64,000 bases of DNA from Holophagae bacterium (GCA_030429565.1 JAUIFE010000005.1:62001-126000); one strand, 5' to 3'. Shown: positions 54,129-62,401, counted from the first letter of the stretch. The notes: generated by a model not told the origin, from the sequence alone. Made by a program: numbers and translations.

Positions 54129-54941
54129 TTACCTAAAATGATTCCTTTGAAACTCACGCACTTTTTCCCTTTCTTTTTCCTTTTTTAAGAGCTCATCATC
54201 CTTATCTAGAAGAGATTCCAGCTCCCATGCGCTCATTGATCGATTTGTACTGGTGATCAGAATGCCCTGATAGACGGCCATTAAGAGTATAAGTAAAGAT
54301 GTTACCCCCAAGGTAAGAACGATTTCTTGTGTTTTTGGTTCCCAAGAAGAATACAGCGGAAGCAACCAGGAAGCGGAATGAACGGCAAGAGATTTATATA
54401 CCAATGTACCGACAATAAGATTTGCGGTAAACGCGGCTAAAAACTGGAAAAATTTGTTCCACTTTCGTTGGTACTCAATGTACTTCGTCTCTTGATCGGA
54501 ACAGTAAGAAAACAAAATAGAATTCTTTTCAGAAACGGCTTTTCGCTTGAGAGTATCAACCGAAATACCAGTGCTACGACTATTCTCAAAAAAATACAAG
54601 ATTTTATCTATTGCTCGTCCGTAAAGCGGAAATTTATCAACCAGGAACTTGGTAAAAACAAGCCCAATTTTTACAATTGCCCATATGAAAGCAATCATCC
54701 ATCGCACTAATGGATACACAAATACAACAAAGCTGGAATACAGGACAACAAACAGAATTACTCCCTGGAAAGTAACCAACTCTTTGGAGAAGGACACTTC
54801 CAAAAAGTTTTGCTGTAATGAGATAACCAGTAAGCTATCGAGTAAAAAAAGAGAGGTGAGAAGCGAGAACAAAAATGTAATCGTTTCTAGTTTCTCCAGG
54901 AGACCGGTGATTTTATTCGGGAATGCTCCGTCTACTGCCAT
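54129..54941 (-). CDS. AT-rich accessory membrane protein, unknown function
   Basis: 270 residues with about five hydrophobic segments (ITFLFSLLTSLFLLDSLLVI, FQGVILFVVLYSSFVVFVYP, MIAFIWAIVKIGLVFTKFLV, FFQFLAAFTANLIVGTLVYK, VLTLGVTSLLILLMAVYQGI). There is a loop of about 60 residues between the third and fourth, and a highly charged C-terminal helix (KDDELLKKEKEREKVREFQR). The base composition is much more AT-rich than the flanking core genes, a sign of horizontal transfer. No domain is recognised. It sits between an unknown gene and a tyrosine-recombinase remnant, which fits a mobile-island cargo gene. The ATG is preceded by GGGAGC at a long spacing, so expression signals are weak. Confidence 0.55.
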   Translation of the reverse strand: MAVDGAFPNKITGLLEKLETITFLFSLLTSLFLLDSLLVISLQQNFLEVSFSKELVTFQGVILFVVLYSSFVVFVYPLVRWMIAFIWAIVKIGLVFTKFLVDKFPLYGRAIDKILYFFENSRSTGISVDTLKRKAVSEKNSILFSYCSDQETKYIEYQRKWNKFFQFLAAFTANLIVGTLVYKSLAVHSASWLLPLYSSWEPKTQEIVLTLGVTSLLILLMAVYQGILITSTNRSMSAWELESLLDKDDELLKKEKEREKVREFQRNHFR

Positions 54942-55019
54942 GCTGTTTGTCCGCTCCCAAGCTGAAAACTGAGTTTCATCTTACGGAACGGGATATCTTA
55001 GAAGCAAGTAGGTTTTCTT

Positions 55020-55187
55020 CTAATTCCGCTTCGGATGCGCCGGGTGCTTGGGCGAATGGACTTCATTGAGCTTGGTAGCCGAAATCTGGGTGGACTGGAT
55101 GCTTTTGTTACCGAGCATTTCTTGCACATACTGGTTATCGAAACCATTGTTCAGCATGACGGTAGCCAGTGCGTTCCCTGAAGACAT
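55020..55187 (-). pseudogene. C-terminal remnant of a tyrosine recombinase (integrase)
   Basis: A 55-codon open frame reads SSGNALATVMLNNGFDNQYV then QEMLGNKSIQSTQISATKLN, EVHSPKHPAHP and a stop. It matches the end of XerC/D and integron-type recombinases, HxLRHTFATxMLxNGADxxxIQEMLGHxSIxTTQIYTHVxxxKLxxVHxxxHPA. The catalytic His of LGH has become Asn, and the Tyr of QIYT has become Ser, so even this part is inactive. The rest of the gene is gone; the frame begins at an ATG without a ribosome-binding site. It marks past site-specific integration here. Confidence 0.75.
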
Positions 55188-55270
55188 GGGCGACACCGTT
55201 CAGGGTTGAATTGGGACACGCACCGTTTGAGGCACAAACGCTGAGACAGGGCGGTTGATTGAGATTTTGT

Positions 55271-55340
55271 GTGGCACCTTCGGCGCCGGCTTTTCGGGAA
55301 CCCCAATGACCCAGGGTTGAAACCCTGGGCTGCTATGTGT
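55271..55340 (-). repeat. REP-like repeat, copy 1
   Basis: About 70 bases. In reverse complement it reads ACACATAGCAGCCCAGGGTT, TCAACCCTGGGTCATTGGGG, TTCCCGAAAAGCCGGCGCCG, AAGGTGCCAC. The palindrome CCCAGGGTT..AACCCTGGG lies at 55310-55329. It matches the copy at 55611-55680, in inverted orientation. Confidence 0.7.
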
Positions 55341-55610
55341 CGGCCCGTTGGGCCGGCTGTAGGTGGTTCGCCGTTGGCTCACGATCATTTTAATGGTGGG
55401 CCCGGCATGGCGGTGTGCACGCCCGCTTTGGGGCGTGCCGGGTCTGTTATTGGGCAGGGCCCTGCTCTGGGTTTTCGCGGTAGATAACGAATGTGACAGA
55501 CGATGTTGCTCGCAGCGGCGCTGGAGGTGCCGCCGCGACCCATGCCGAATAGGGTGTTTCAAATGAATGTGAGGCAGCGCCGAACCTCATCCAGCGGTGC
55601 TGAAGGCACC

Positions 55611-55680
55611 ACACATAACAGCCCAGGGTTTCAACCCTGGGTGCTGGGAGTTCCCGAACCGCAGGCGCTGGAGGTGCCGG
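55611..55680 (+). repeat. REP-like repeat, copy 2
   Basis: ACACATAACAGCCCAGGGTT, TCAACCCTGGGTGCTGGGAG, TTCCCGAACCGCAGGCGCTG, GAGGTGCCGG. It has the same palindrome (55622-55641) as copy 1. Such palindromic repeats, with GCTGGAGGTGCC-type ends, are commonly linked to REP-associated IS200-like transposases in Acidobacteriota and Planctomycetes; none is encoded in this window. Confidence 0.7.
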
Positions 55681-55708
55681 TATTAAAGGGCGTCTGACAT
55701 GTTGCCAT

Positions 55709-55733
55709 GCAGGCGCTGGAGGTGCCGGTATTA
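55709..55733 (+). repeat. partial REP-like repeat
   Basis: It is identical over 25 bases to 55661-55685 (GCAGGCGCTGGAGGTGCCGG plus TATTA), so the end of copy 2 is directly repeated 48 bases on. A related GGCGCTGGAGGTGCCG lies near 55518. Confidence 0.7.
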
Positions 55734-55772
55734 GGGGGGGCGATAATATCGAAGGCTAAATTGGGACACAAG

Positions 55773-55946
55773 GGGCTGCAACGTCTCGTAAAAATGCTCG
55801 CCGTACCAGCGGCACGCGTCGTGCGCGGCCCCGATGGCTTATTCCTACAGATTTCGCACCAACTCTTGACGTTTCCTGCGTTAAAGCTGGACGCAGGAAA
55901 CGTCAAAACTTGCACGATTTCATCCACCTGAATCGCTTAATTCAGG
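55773..55946 (-). repeat. MITE-like element, copy F, with an inserted perfect hairpin
   Basis: It reads GGGCTGCAACGTCTCGTAAA then AATGCTCGCCGTAC, identical to the reverse complement of copies A and B, and ends CACGATTTCATCCACCTGAA, TCGCTTAATTCAGG. The left terminal part is not recognisable. Within it, 55866-55906 is an extra 41-base hairpin: TTGACGTTTCCTGCGT pairs perfectly over 16 bases with ACGCAGGAAACGTCAA around a 9-base loop. It ends one base before the stop codon of the C45 gene on the minus strand. Confidence 0.75.
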
Positions 55947-55947
55947 C

Positions 55948-56943
55948 TTATGCCATGGGCTGGTAGGTAATGGTGAACTGTTCGTTGGTGATGCCGTCGA
56001 TGGACAGGCTTTTTTGTTGGTTGGGCAGGTACAGTTCGAGGGTGCCGGCTTCGCAGTGATAGGCGGCGGTATAAAGCGTGCCGAAGCCCTGGCGGTAACG
56101 GCGGTGGAATAGCGGCGGGCCGAGGAAGTGGCGCGTCATGGTTGCCACCGATTCGGCGGGGTCGCGCAGGCGGTTGGCGAGGAACATCTCGCGGTCGTAA
56201 CTGGCGACGGCGATGTGGTACGGGCGACGGACGACGCCGTCTTGGTGGTTGGTGGCCAGCGGGCGTGGCGCGACGCGGGGGGGCTGGGCGCCGGCGCTGA
56301 TGTACAAGGTGCGGACGTGGCCGCCTTTGTCGGCCAGGGTGAGGTTGTAGTTCATGTGGCTGGGGAGGCGCTGCATGGCGCTGACGGCCTCGGCGACGTT
56401 GTGGCATGTTTCAAGTAAGTACCGCACGATGAGGGGGATGCCGAAACCGTCAGCGACTTGGTCACCGCCGCCGAAGGCTAGCGACACGGCCAAACCGGCG
56501 CCGTTGATGCCGTCCAATGCGCCCCACAGGCAATCGGTGACGCAAAGTACCGGTTGCAGCCAATGGGTGCGCATGACGGTGGCTTCGAATCGTTCGGGGG
56601 CGTAGTCGTAGTTGCGGATCAGGTGCGTGCCGGCGTCAGGCCCGTCCTTATCGCGTAGCGCGACTTGCGAACAGCCGGTCAGGAAGGCGGGCGGACGGTA
56701 CAACGACAAAAACGATCCGAAACGTTCGGGATCGTTTGCGGCCAAATGGCAGACGCGTTCGAACCACGGGCACAGTTCGGGCATGGTGGCCTGCAGCGCC
56801 TGACGACAGGTGGTGCTGTCGGGGCGCACGCCCTGGGCCTCGGCAAAGTACCAGTTGGCATAACGCGGCCACTGGCGCACCACATGGTCGCGCCAATGGC
56901 GGCCGGGCTCGCGTTCGTCAATACACCAAAAGCGAATGTCCAA
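55948..56943 (-). CDS. C45-family autoproteolytic acyltransferase/hydrolase (penicillin acyltransferase-like)
   Basis: 331 residues, starting at TTG six bases after the ATP-grasp stop; no better start is near. The family makes an inactive precursor that cuts itself before a Cys, which then becomes the N-terminal nucleophile. Here the site is FLTG-Cys91-SQVAL, followed by the family segment HLIRNYDYAPE at 108-118. WGALDGINGAGLAVSLAF is a further C45 hallmark. Known members hydrolyse or transfer amide-linked acyl groups, such as acyl-CoA:6-aminopenicillanate acyltransferase. The sequence before Cys91 is long, so self-cleavage would release about a 10-kDa piece. It is the last gene of the six-gene operon and so probably cleaves or transfers the amide formed by the ATP-grasp enzyme. 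Confidence 0.85.
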   Translation of the reverse strand: MDIRFWCIDEREPGRHWRDHVVRQWPRYANWYFAEAQGVRPDSTTCRQALQATMPELCPWFERVCHLAANDPERFGSFLSLYRPPAFLTGCSQVALRDKDGPDAGTHLIRNYDYAPERFEATVMRTHWLQPVLCVTDCLWGALDGINGAGLAVSLAFGGGDQVADGFGIPLIVRYLLETCHNVAEAVSAMQRLPSHMNYNLTLADKGGHVRTLYISAGAQPPRVAPRPLATNHQDGVVRRPYHIAVASYDREMFLANRLRDPAESVATMTRHFLGPPLFHRRYRQGFGTLYTAAYHCEAGTLELYLPNQQKSLSIDGITNEQFTITYQPMA

Positions 56944-56949
56944 CGGCGC

Positions 56950-58428
56950 CTACATTAACTTGAAACCGCCGTAGTGGGCTTCCTGCGGGAAGGTCAGCGG
57001 TTTGGTGGAGAAACGCTTGCGGATGGCGCGGATCCAGGCCTGAGCCCGGTCGTTGAGTTGGTAGTCCTCGGTCATAAAACGCCCGCGACTTACCAGAATT
57101 CCGAGATCGGCGCCTTTGTAGCGGTACTCGCCCGGCTGGAGGATGCGCAGGAAAAAGGCTTCGTTTTCGTCTTCAACGGCGCGGCGGTGGGTGTCGAAAC
57201 GCGAGTAGTGAATCTCGCCGTGGTTGTCCATGCGCCAAATACCGCTGGGCGGCGCTTCGGTTAAGACGTCGACGCTGTCCTCACAGTGTTTGATGATCAT
57301 CTGGCCCCAGCTATCCTGGTTCTCGGGCAAGTTCCAACGGCGGTTGATGTCGCGCAGGTTGATTTTGTAGGGCATGTCCATCCATTCCAACAAGTGGAAC
57401 ATGAACAGCGGCATGTCGGCGAGGGCGAAAACGGCGTGGTTGGTGATGGAACTGGCGCCGGTAATACGCGGGTTGAGCTCGCCGAGGTAGAGGCGGTCGG
57501 TGTCGAGGTCAATCAAAAAGTCGAGTTCGAAATAACCGCGATAACCTTCTTTGAGGAGCTGGTTGCCGAAGGCGACGGTGGCGCGACGGGCTTGGCGTTT
57601 CACTTTTTCGGAGAAGGCGCCGTCGAGGATTTCATTGCCGCACCAGCCGCCTTTGTAAGGGGTGAGCTCGGGAAACCCGACGAGTTCGGTCATCAGCGGT
57701 GCGACGATGGTGCCGTGTTGGGTCACGCAGGCTTCAATGGCGGTGCCGCGACAGCGGATCTTCTTCATGACTTTGACTTCGGGTTCGTTGACGATTTCCT
57801 CGGCGTGTTGGTTCCAATCGTCCTCGTTGGAAATGAAGAAGGTGGTGTGGCCGGAATCGCCGAAGGGTGTTTGCACGACCAGGTCGGGCCCCAACCGTGC
57901 GGCGACCTTGCGCAGCGTTTTGTAGCTGTCGACCTTGGCCAAAACGTTGGGGACGGATTTGACGCCGGCGGCTTCGGCGACGCGGGTGGTCACGACTTTG
58001 TTGTCGAGGTGGGCGCGCAACGAGGCTTTGGGGAAACAAATTTCGAGACCGAGCTCCTCGGCAAGCTGTTCGGTTTTTTCGTCAAACATCAGGAACAGCG
58101 CTTTGCCGTTGCGACGTTTTTTGATGAAGTCGATGACTTCGGGGTGACGCAGTAAGTAATTGTTGATGTCTTCAATGCTTTCGAAGGGTTCGTGGCCGAC
58201 GTTTTCTTTGGGTACAAACACGTTGGGGTGTTGGCCGTCGAAACAATCGATGTAGTTGATGAACTTGAGGCCTTTTACCCATTCATCAGCGCCGAGCAAG
58301 TTGAAGTTGGTGGCGCTGATGAAATAGATAGGGACTTCGTTCTTAAAGAAAAAGCGGCGAATATCGTGGATGCCCTTGAGTAGCGGCGCTTGGGATTTCG
58401 CTTTTTTGGTTTGCTTCGATGGATTCAT
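56950..58428 (-). CDS. ATP-grasp (biotin carboxylase-like) amide ligase candidate
   Basis: 492 residues from the ATG at 58428, which has AAGGAG seven bases upstream; a TTG just before it is also possible. The N-terminal domain is of the pre-ATP-grasp type (VPIYFISATNFNLLGADEWV). The central fold shows LDNKVVTTRVAEAAGVKSVP, DLVVQTPFGDSGHTTFFI (phosphate loop), KKIRCRGTAIEACVTQHG and the metal site LYLGELNPRITGASSITNHA (E-x-N-P-R-x-T/S-G). No biotin-carrier or carboxyltransferase gene is present, so carboxylase function is unlikely. Ligation of a carboxylate to an amine by an acyl phosphate is favoured. It lies six bases before the C45 gene and 167 bases after the decarboxylase gene in the same operon. 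Confidence 0.85.
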   Translation of the reverse strand: MNPSKQTKKAKSQAPLLKGIHDIRRFFFKNEVPIYFISATNFNLLGADEWVKGLKFINYIDCFDGQHPNVFVPKENVGHEPFESIEDINNYLLRHPEVIDFIKKRRNGKALFLMFDEKTEQLAEELGLEICFPKASLRAHLDNKVVTTRVAEAAGVKSVPNVLAKVDSYKTLRKVAARLGPDLVVQTPFGDSGHTTFFISNEDDWNQHAEEIVNEPEVKVMKKIRCRGTAIEACVTQHGTIVAPLMTELVGFPELTPYKGGWCGNEILDGAFSEKVKRQARRATVAFGNQLLKEGYRGYFELDFLIDLDTDRLYLGELNPRITGASSITNHAVFALADMPLFMFHLLEWMDMPYKINLRDINRRWNLPENQDSWGQMIIKHCEDSVDVLTEAPPSGIWRMDNHGEIHYSRFDTHRRAVEDENEAFFLRILQPGEYRYKGADLGILVSRGRFMTEDYQLNDRAQAWIRAIRKRFSTKPLTFPQEAHYGGFKLM

Positions 58429-58595
58429 CAAACAGCTCCTTTTGGGTTGGCTCGCGGTTCGCCGAAAAGATCAATAGCGAGCGTTGGCAATCAGTGTGGG
58501 TGGTGGTTGCGACGGAGAACGAAGCGGCGTCACGGAAAGCCCAAGGTGGCAACGTGATTGTGACGACGCGTGCTTCGGACGGCAGGAAGCGCGGG

Positions 58596-61451
58596 CTAGG
58601 CCCCGCTGGGCTGCGATGGGCGCGGTCGCTTGCGGCCCGGTCGTTTCGAATTGGGTTTGGCGGCGACGGGTTCGACGGTGTCGGTGACCTCGCCGGCGGC
58701 GGGCAGCGCGGTGGGCTGCACATCGCCGGAGCCGGTGCCGCCGGCGGCAACGATTAACTCGGGTCGGAACACCTTCAGGCCGAGTTCGGCGTTGTAGCCG
58801 TGGATTTCCTTGACGTCGAGCGCCAGCAAAAACTCGAGAATCGCCGCACTGACCACTTGGCCGGGGACCAAGATGGGGAACCCTGGCGGATAGGGCGTAA
58901 CGAAGGTGGTGCTGACCAGCTCGGTGCCGGCGCGCACGCGTTCCACGAGCTCGCGGCACAGCGGTTCGTAGGTGGTGTTCTCCCGGTCGTAAGCCATGTA
59001 GTAGGCGCGCCGCATATCGCCTTCGGGGCCGTCGCCGTCGGCTTGGAAGAAGGGATGGAAACCGCTGAAGTGGGGCAATGGCGGCAGGTCCTCGGTTAAT
59101 GCGTGGATACGCGCGGTGAGCGCCCTTTGCTTTTGCGGGGTCAGGTCGTGCTGCAGGTTGCGAATCATTTTGGCGATTTTGATCAGGACCGAAATCAAAA
59201 AGGCAATGGCGCTGCGGTTGGAACCAATGTTGGTCATCAAAAGCACGGTGTTGCGCGAGGTTTTGTTGACCTGGATACCAAACTTATCCATGAGGTAGAC
59301 CTTGCGGAAGGTGTCGCCGTCGATGCCGGTTTTCCCGATGTAGAGCGTGATGCGCGTCGGATCGAGCACAAACTCGTCCTCGCGCCAAGAGGGCTCGGCC
59401 GAGACCCAACCGGTGTTGGAATCGAAGAAGTGTTCGAAACCGGAGGGGCGGTGTTCGTCGGGAATCAGATCGCCGGGGCCGAGACAGGAAAAGTAGCGGC
59501 GCAGCAGGGGTTGGGTCTTGAGTGTCTCGCGCACAATCATGGCCATCTCAATGCTTTTTTGCACGAGCTCGTAACCCTCGAGTTCGGCTTGGCGGCGGGC
59601 GACGTCGAGTGAGGCGAGAATTTGGTAGTTGGGCGAGGTCGAGGTGTGGGTCATGTAGGCTTCATTGAAGAAGGACTCGGTGCGCGTGTAGAAGCACTCG
59701 TCGTAGATGTGGATCATGCTGCCTTGGCGCAAGGAGGACAGCGTTTTGTGGGTCGAGTGGGTGGCGTAGACGCGGATTTTGATTTGATCGGGATCGGGAA
59801 ACCACTCTTGGCCCAGCAGACTCTGGTCGTCGGCGCTGAAATCGGTGGGCGTCTTCAGCGAGCGGTATTCGTCGGAGCGCAGGTACTTGTTGAGGCGTTT
59901 GGCGCTCGACATGGCGGCACGGCGACGGAACATGTGGTGAAAATGCGCAAAACCAAACCAGGCCTCGTCCCACAGGAAAACGATGTCGGGTTTGATGGCG
60001 AGCACTTCCTGCATGACGCGGAAGGGATCGTAAATCAGGCCGTCGAAGGTTGAGTTGGTCAGGACGAGCATGCGGACGCGGTCGAGTTTGCCTTCGCGTT
60101 TAAAGCGCAGCAAGGTGCGTTTAATTTCCAAGAGCGGCACGCCGCCGTAGATCGAGTATTGGACCAGCGGGTAGGCGTCGAGGTAAACGGGGTGACCACC
60201 GGAAAGCATGATGCCGTAGTGGTGCGATTTGTGGCAATCGCGGTCAATGAGCACGATGTCACCGGGTTTGAGCAGCGCCAACTGCACAATTTTGTTGGCG
60301 GTTGAGGTGCCGTTGGTGACGAAATAGGTGAACATGGCGCCAAAGGCTTTGGCGGCGCGTTCCTGGGCTTCTTTGAGCGGGCCGGTCGGGTGCAGCAGTG
60401 AGTCGAGTCCGCCGGTGGTGGCCGAGGTTTCGGCGAGGAAGATGTTCTTGCCGTAGAAATCACCCATGTCTTTGATCCAATGGGTTTTATAGACGGAGTT
60501 GCCGCGTGAAAGCGGCATGGCGTGGAAGACACCGGTGGGTCGTTTACTGAAATCAATGAGTGCGTTGAAAAAGGGGGTGTTGTAGCGTTCTTGAATGCCG
60601 CGACAAATGCTCAGGTGCAGTTCCAAATAATCTTCGTTGCGGTAAAAAATGCGGCGGAAATGGCGCGCGCCTTTGACGGAGGCCTCTTCGACACCGGCGT
60701 CGGTGACCAAAAAGAGATCGATCTCGGGGCGAATTTTGTGCAGGAAACTACCGAGCGCCAGGCTGCGTGAGACGCCGGTTTTGGCGTTGACGTCGACTTC
60801 TTCGAGTGCGTTGACATGAGGGCCGAGTAGCTTGGTGGGGATGTCCGACTTAACCGGGAAACCGTAACGAATGACGACGCATTGAATATTGGGATTGAGG
60901 ATCAGCGCCAGCAGGGCGTCCTCGAAACTGGGGGTGACGATGACGTCGTAGATGAGTTTGCCGTTGGGGTCCTGCTGTGAACGCATGCGGTTGCGCAGCG
61001 ACTTCTCTTGGTCGGGGTGCAGGTTGTCGACGACGAGCACTTCAAAGTAATGGCGGTCGCTGGGTTCACTGGGGACGGAGGCGGAGGCGGACAATACCAA
61101 ATCGCCGATGGGGACGTGGTCGGGGGCGAGGCGATTGCGGAAACTTTCGCTAATGATGCCGCGCACCACGTGCGAGACGGCGCGCATGAAGAGAAAGGAA
61201 TCGCGGCTCGAAAAGATGGCGCGCAGTTCTTCCACGGTGGATTTACCGGGATAAGCCCAGTAACGTTCGACCGGTTCGAGCACCTCGAAACAAGCGAGGA
61301 TGGTCTCCTCGGTTTCAGTGAGGTGGAGGCCTTTTTGTTCGCGCTCGTAGTGCTTGGCGGCGGTGACCTTCAAACGGTTCCAGGTTTCTTGACGTAACTC
61401 GGTGGTGTTGTAGTGAAACTCCAAACCGGGATTTACTTTGGGTGCAGACAT
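58596..61451 (-). CDS. Orn/Lys/Arg decarboxylase (fold type I, PLP-dependent)
   Basis: 951 residues, longer than E. coli AdiA, LdcI or SpeC (about 710-760). The first 300 residues include a wing/receiver-like domain (RHYFEVLVVDNLHPDQEKSL). The PLP domain has SATTGGLDSLLHPTGPLKEA at about 343-362, DCHKSHHYGIMLSGGHPVYL at 405-424, LWDEAWFGFAHFH at 493-505 and the Schiff-base lysine K569 in ATHSTHKTLSSLRQGS. The C-terminal domain has EIHGYNAELGLKVFRPEL, typical of this family. A basic Pro/Arg-rich tail of about 45 residues (SKRPGRKRPRPSQPSGA) follows. It removes CO2 from arginine, lysine or ornithine to give a diamine or agmatine; which one cannot be read from sequence. GAGG lies seven bases before the ATG. 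Third of the operon's six proteins to act, if order follows chemistry. Confidence 0.88.
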   Translation of the reverse strand: MSAPKVNPGLEFHYNTTELRQETWNRLKVTAAKHYEREQKGLHLTETEETILACFEVLEPVERYWAYPGKSTVEELRAIFSSRDSFLFMRAVSHVVRGIISESFRNRLAPDHVPIGDLVLSASASVPSEPSDRHYFEVLVVDNLHPDQEKSLRNRMRSQQDPNGKLIYDVIVTPSFEDALLALILNPNIQCVVIRYGFPVKSDIPTKLLGPHVNALEEVDVNAKTGVSRSLALGSFLHKIRPEIDLFLVTDAGVEEASVKGARHFRRIFYRNEDYLELHLSICRGIQERYNTPFFNALIDFSKRPTGVFHAMPLSRGNSVYKTHWIKDMGDFYGKNIFLAETSATTGGLDSLLHPTGPLKEAQERAAKAFGAMFTYFVTNGTSTANKIVQLALLKPGDIVLIDRDCHKSHHYGIMLSGGHPVYLDAYPLVQYSIYGGVPLLEIKRTLLRFKREGKLDRVRMLVLTNSTFDGLIYDPFRVMQEVLAIKPDIVFLWDEAWFGFAHFHHMFRRRAAMSSAKRLNKYLRSDEYRSLKTPTDFSADDQSLLGQEWFPDPDQIKIRVYATHSTHKTLSSLRQGSMIHIYDECFYTRTESFFNEAYMTHTSTSPNYQILASLDVARRQAELEGYELVQKSIEMAMIVRETLKTQPLLRRYFSCLGPGDLIPDEHRPSGFEHFFDSNTGWVSAEPSWREDEFVLDPTRITLYIGKTGIDGDTFRKVYLMDKFGIQVNKTSRNTVLLMTNIGSNRSAIAFLISVLIKIAKMIRNLQHDLTPQKQRALTARIHALTEDLPPLPHFSGFHPFFQADGDGPEGDMRRAYYMAYDRENTTYEPLCRELVERVRAGTELVSTTFVTPYPPGFPILVPGQVVSAAILEFLLALDVKEIHGYNAELGLKVFRPELIVAAGGTGSGDVQPTALPAAGEVTDTVEPVAAKPNSKRPGRKRPRPSQPSGA

Positions 61452-61474
61452 ATGTTCCTCATCTCTTGCGCTGT

Positions 61475-62401
61475 CTAACTTTCGGTTTGGTCTTCGGTAC
61501 TGGGTGGGACCTGTCCCTCAAAACAGCTTTCATCGCCGCGCGCCAACGAGCGCCGCGTTTTCTTTTCCAGGGGGCCGAGTTTGGAGAGGTAACCGAAGTC
61601 AACCTCGGGGCGGTAGACGTCAAAGACGACCTTGCGATCCCGGAAACTTTTCAAGGGTTGGCCGAGGCCTTGAATGCCTTCGCGGCGCGTGTGGTCGACG
61701 CGGTCAAGGTTGATTTCGACGGGGATCAGTTCCGACCCACTGCCGGCCTGGTGAATGACGTAACCCTCGGGGCCGACGATCAGCGACTGCCCGTTGCCGC
61801 AATCGCCGAGGCCGTTGATGTCGAGAATGTACATTTGGTTTTGTGCGGCGGCGGCGCGCACAATCGCCAACTCGACGTTGCGGTCGATGGTGTTGGTCAT
61901 GGTTGGGTGCAGCAGCACCTGCGCGCCCATGGCGGCGAGGGTGCGCGTGGTTTCGGGGAACCAAATGTCGTAGCAAATGCTGACGCCGAAGCGACCGACA
62001 TTGGGCACGTCAAACACGAGGAAGTCATCGCCGGAAGCCACGTGTTCCTCGTAAGGGCGGAAGGGGAACATCTTGCGGTAGCGGCCGACGACGTCGCCGT
62101 CGGGGTTGATGACGGGGATGGTGTTGTAGATTTTTCCGTCTTTTTTCTCGTACATGCTGCCGGGAATCAGCCAAATCTTGTGCTTGCGCGCCATGTCGCG
62201 AAACGCATTTTCGGTGGGACCGGGCATGGGTTCGGCTTTTGATAGGAAAAAGCCGTGGACGGCCAATTCGCTGAACATCACCATTTCCACCCAGGGAAAG
62301 GTCGACAACAACACATCCAGCCGCGAGCGCAGTGCTTCGAGGTTGGAATGGACGGCGGACAGGTACATCTGAACGCCGGCAACGGCAAAACGGCGGGTCA
62401 A
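61475..62401 (-). CDS. nitrilase-fold carbon-nitrogen hydrolase
   Basis: 308 residues, with a TTG start behind AAAGGAG. The catalytic triad is clear: Glu45 (VEMVMFSELAVHGFF), Lys110 (VGRYRKMFPFRPYEEH) and Cys143 (FGVSICYDIWFPETTR), with the structural NTIPVINPDGDVVG turn before the Lys. It hydrolyses a non-peptide amide or N-carbamoyl bond. Within this operon an N-carbamoylputrescine amidohydrolase (AguB-like) or a deacylase for an amide-protected intermediate are the leading options. The ICYDIWFPE motif is shared with beta-ureidopropionase, AguB and aliphatic amidases, so substrate is unsure. It lies 23 bases upstream of the decarboxylase gene and 51 bases after the aminotransferase. Confidence 0.9.
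   Translation of the reverse strand: MTRRFAVAGVQMYLSAVHSNLEALRSRLDVLLSTFPWVEMVMFSELAVHGFFLSKAEPMPGPTENAFRDMARKHKIWLIPGSMYEKKDGKIYNTIPVINPDGDVVGRYRKMFPFRPYEEHVASGDDFLVFDVPNVGRFGVSICYDIWFPETTRTLAAMGAQVLLHPTMTNTIDRNVELAIVRAAAAQNQMYILDINGLGDCGNGQSLIVGPEGYVIHQAGSGSELIPVEINLDRVDHTRREGIQGLGQPLKSFRDRKVVFDVYRPEVDFGYLSKLGPLEKKTRRSLARGDESCFEGQVPPSTEDQTES

Larger units (their letters stand above)
54942..55947. other. 1-kb gene-poor stretch with recombinase remnant and repeats
   Basis: No intact gene. It contains, in order, a tyrosine recombinase C-terminal fragment, an inverted pair of REP-like repeats, a third partial repeat, and a MITE-like copy that carries an extra hairpin. The 11-mer AATTGGGACAC occurs at 55209-55219 and again at 55759-55769, bracketing the REP-like repeats. 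Confidence 0.6.

Noticed and set aside
53973..54188. 71-codon ORF between the two accessory genes
   Set aside because: No ribosome-binding site, ends in a poly-Phe tract created by the antisense of the charged tail of the next gene.
55260..55740. CRISPR array
   Set aside because: Repeats are only two or three, unequally spaced and inverted with palindromes; no cas genes.
57286..58155. 289-codon plus-strand ORF opposite the ATP-grasp gene
   Set aside because: Val/Gly/Phe-rich shadow; the minus-strand gene has clear motifs and operon context.
56950..58428. Biotin carboxylase of an acetyl-CoA or propionyl-CoA carboxylase
   Set aside because: No biotin-carrier or carboxyltransferase gene nearby and the context is amine metabolism; an amide ligase fits better.
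61442..62242. 266-codon plus-strand ORF opposite the nitrilase-fold gene
   Set aside because: Shadow frame; no start signal or family resemblance.
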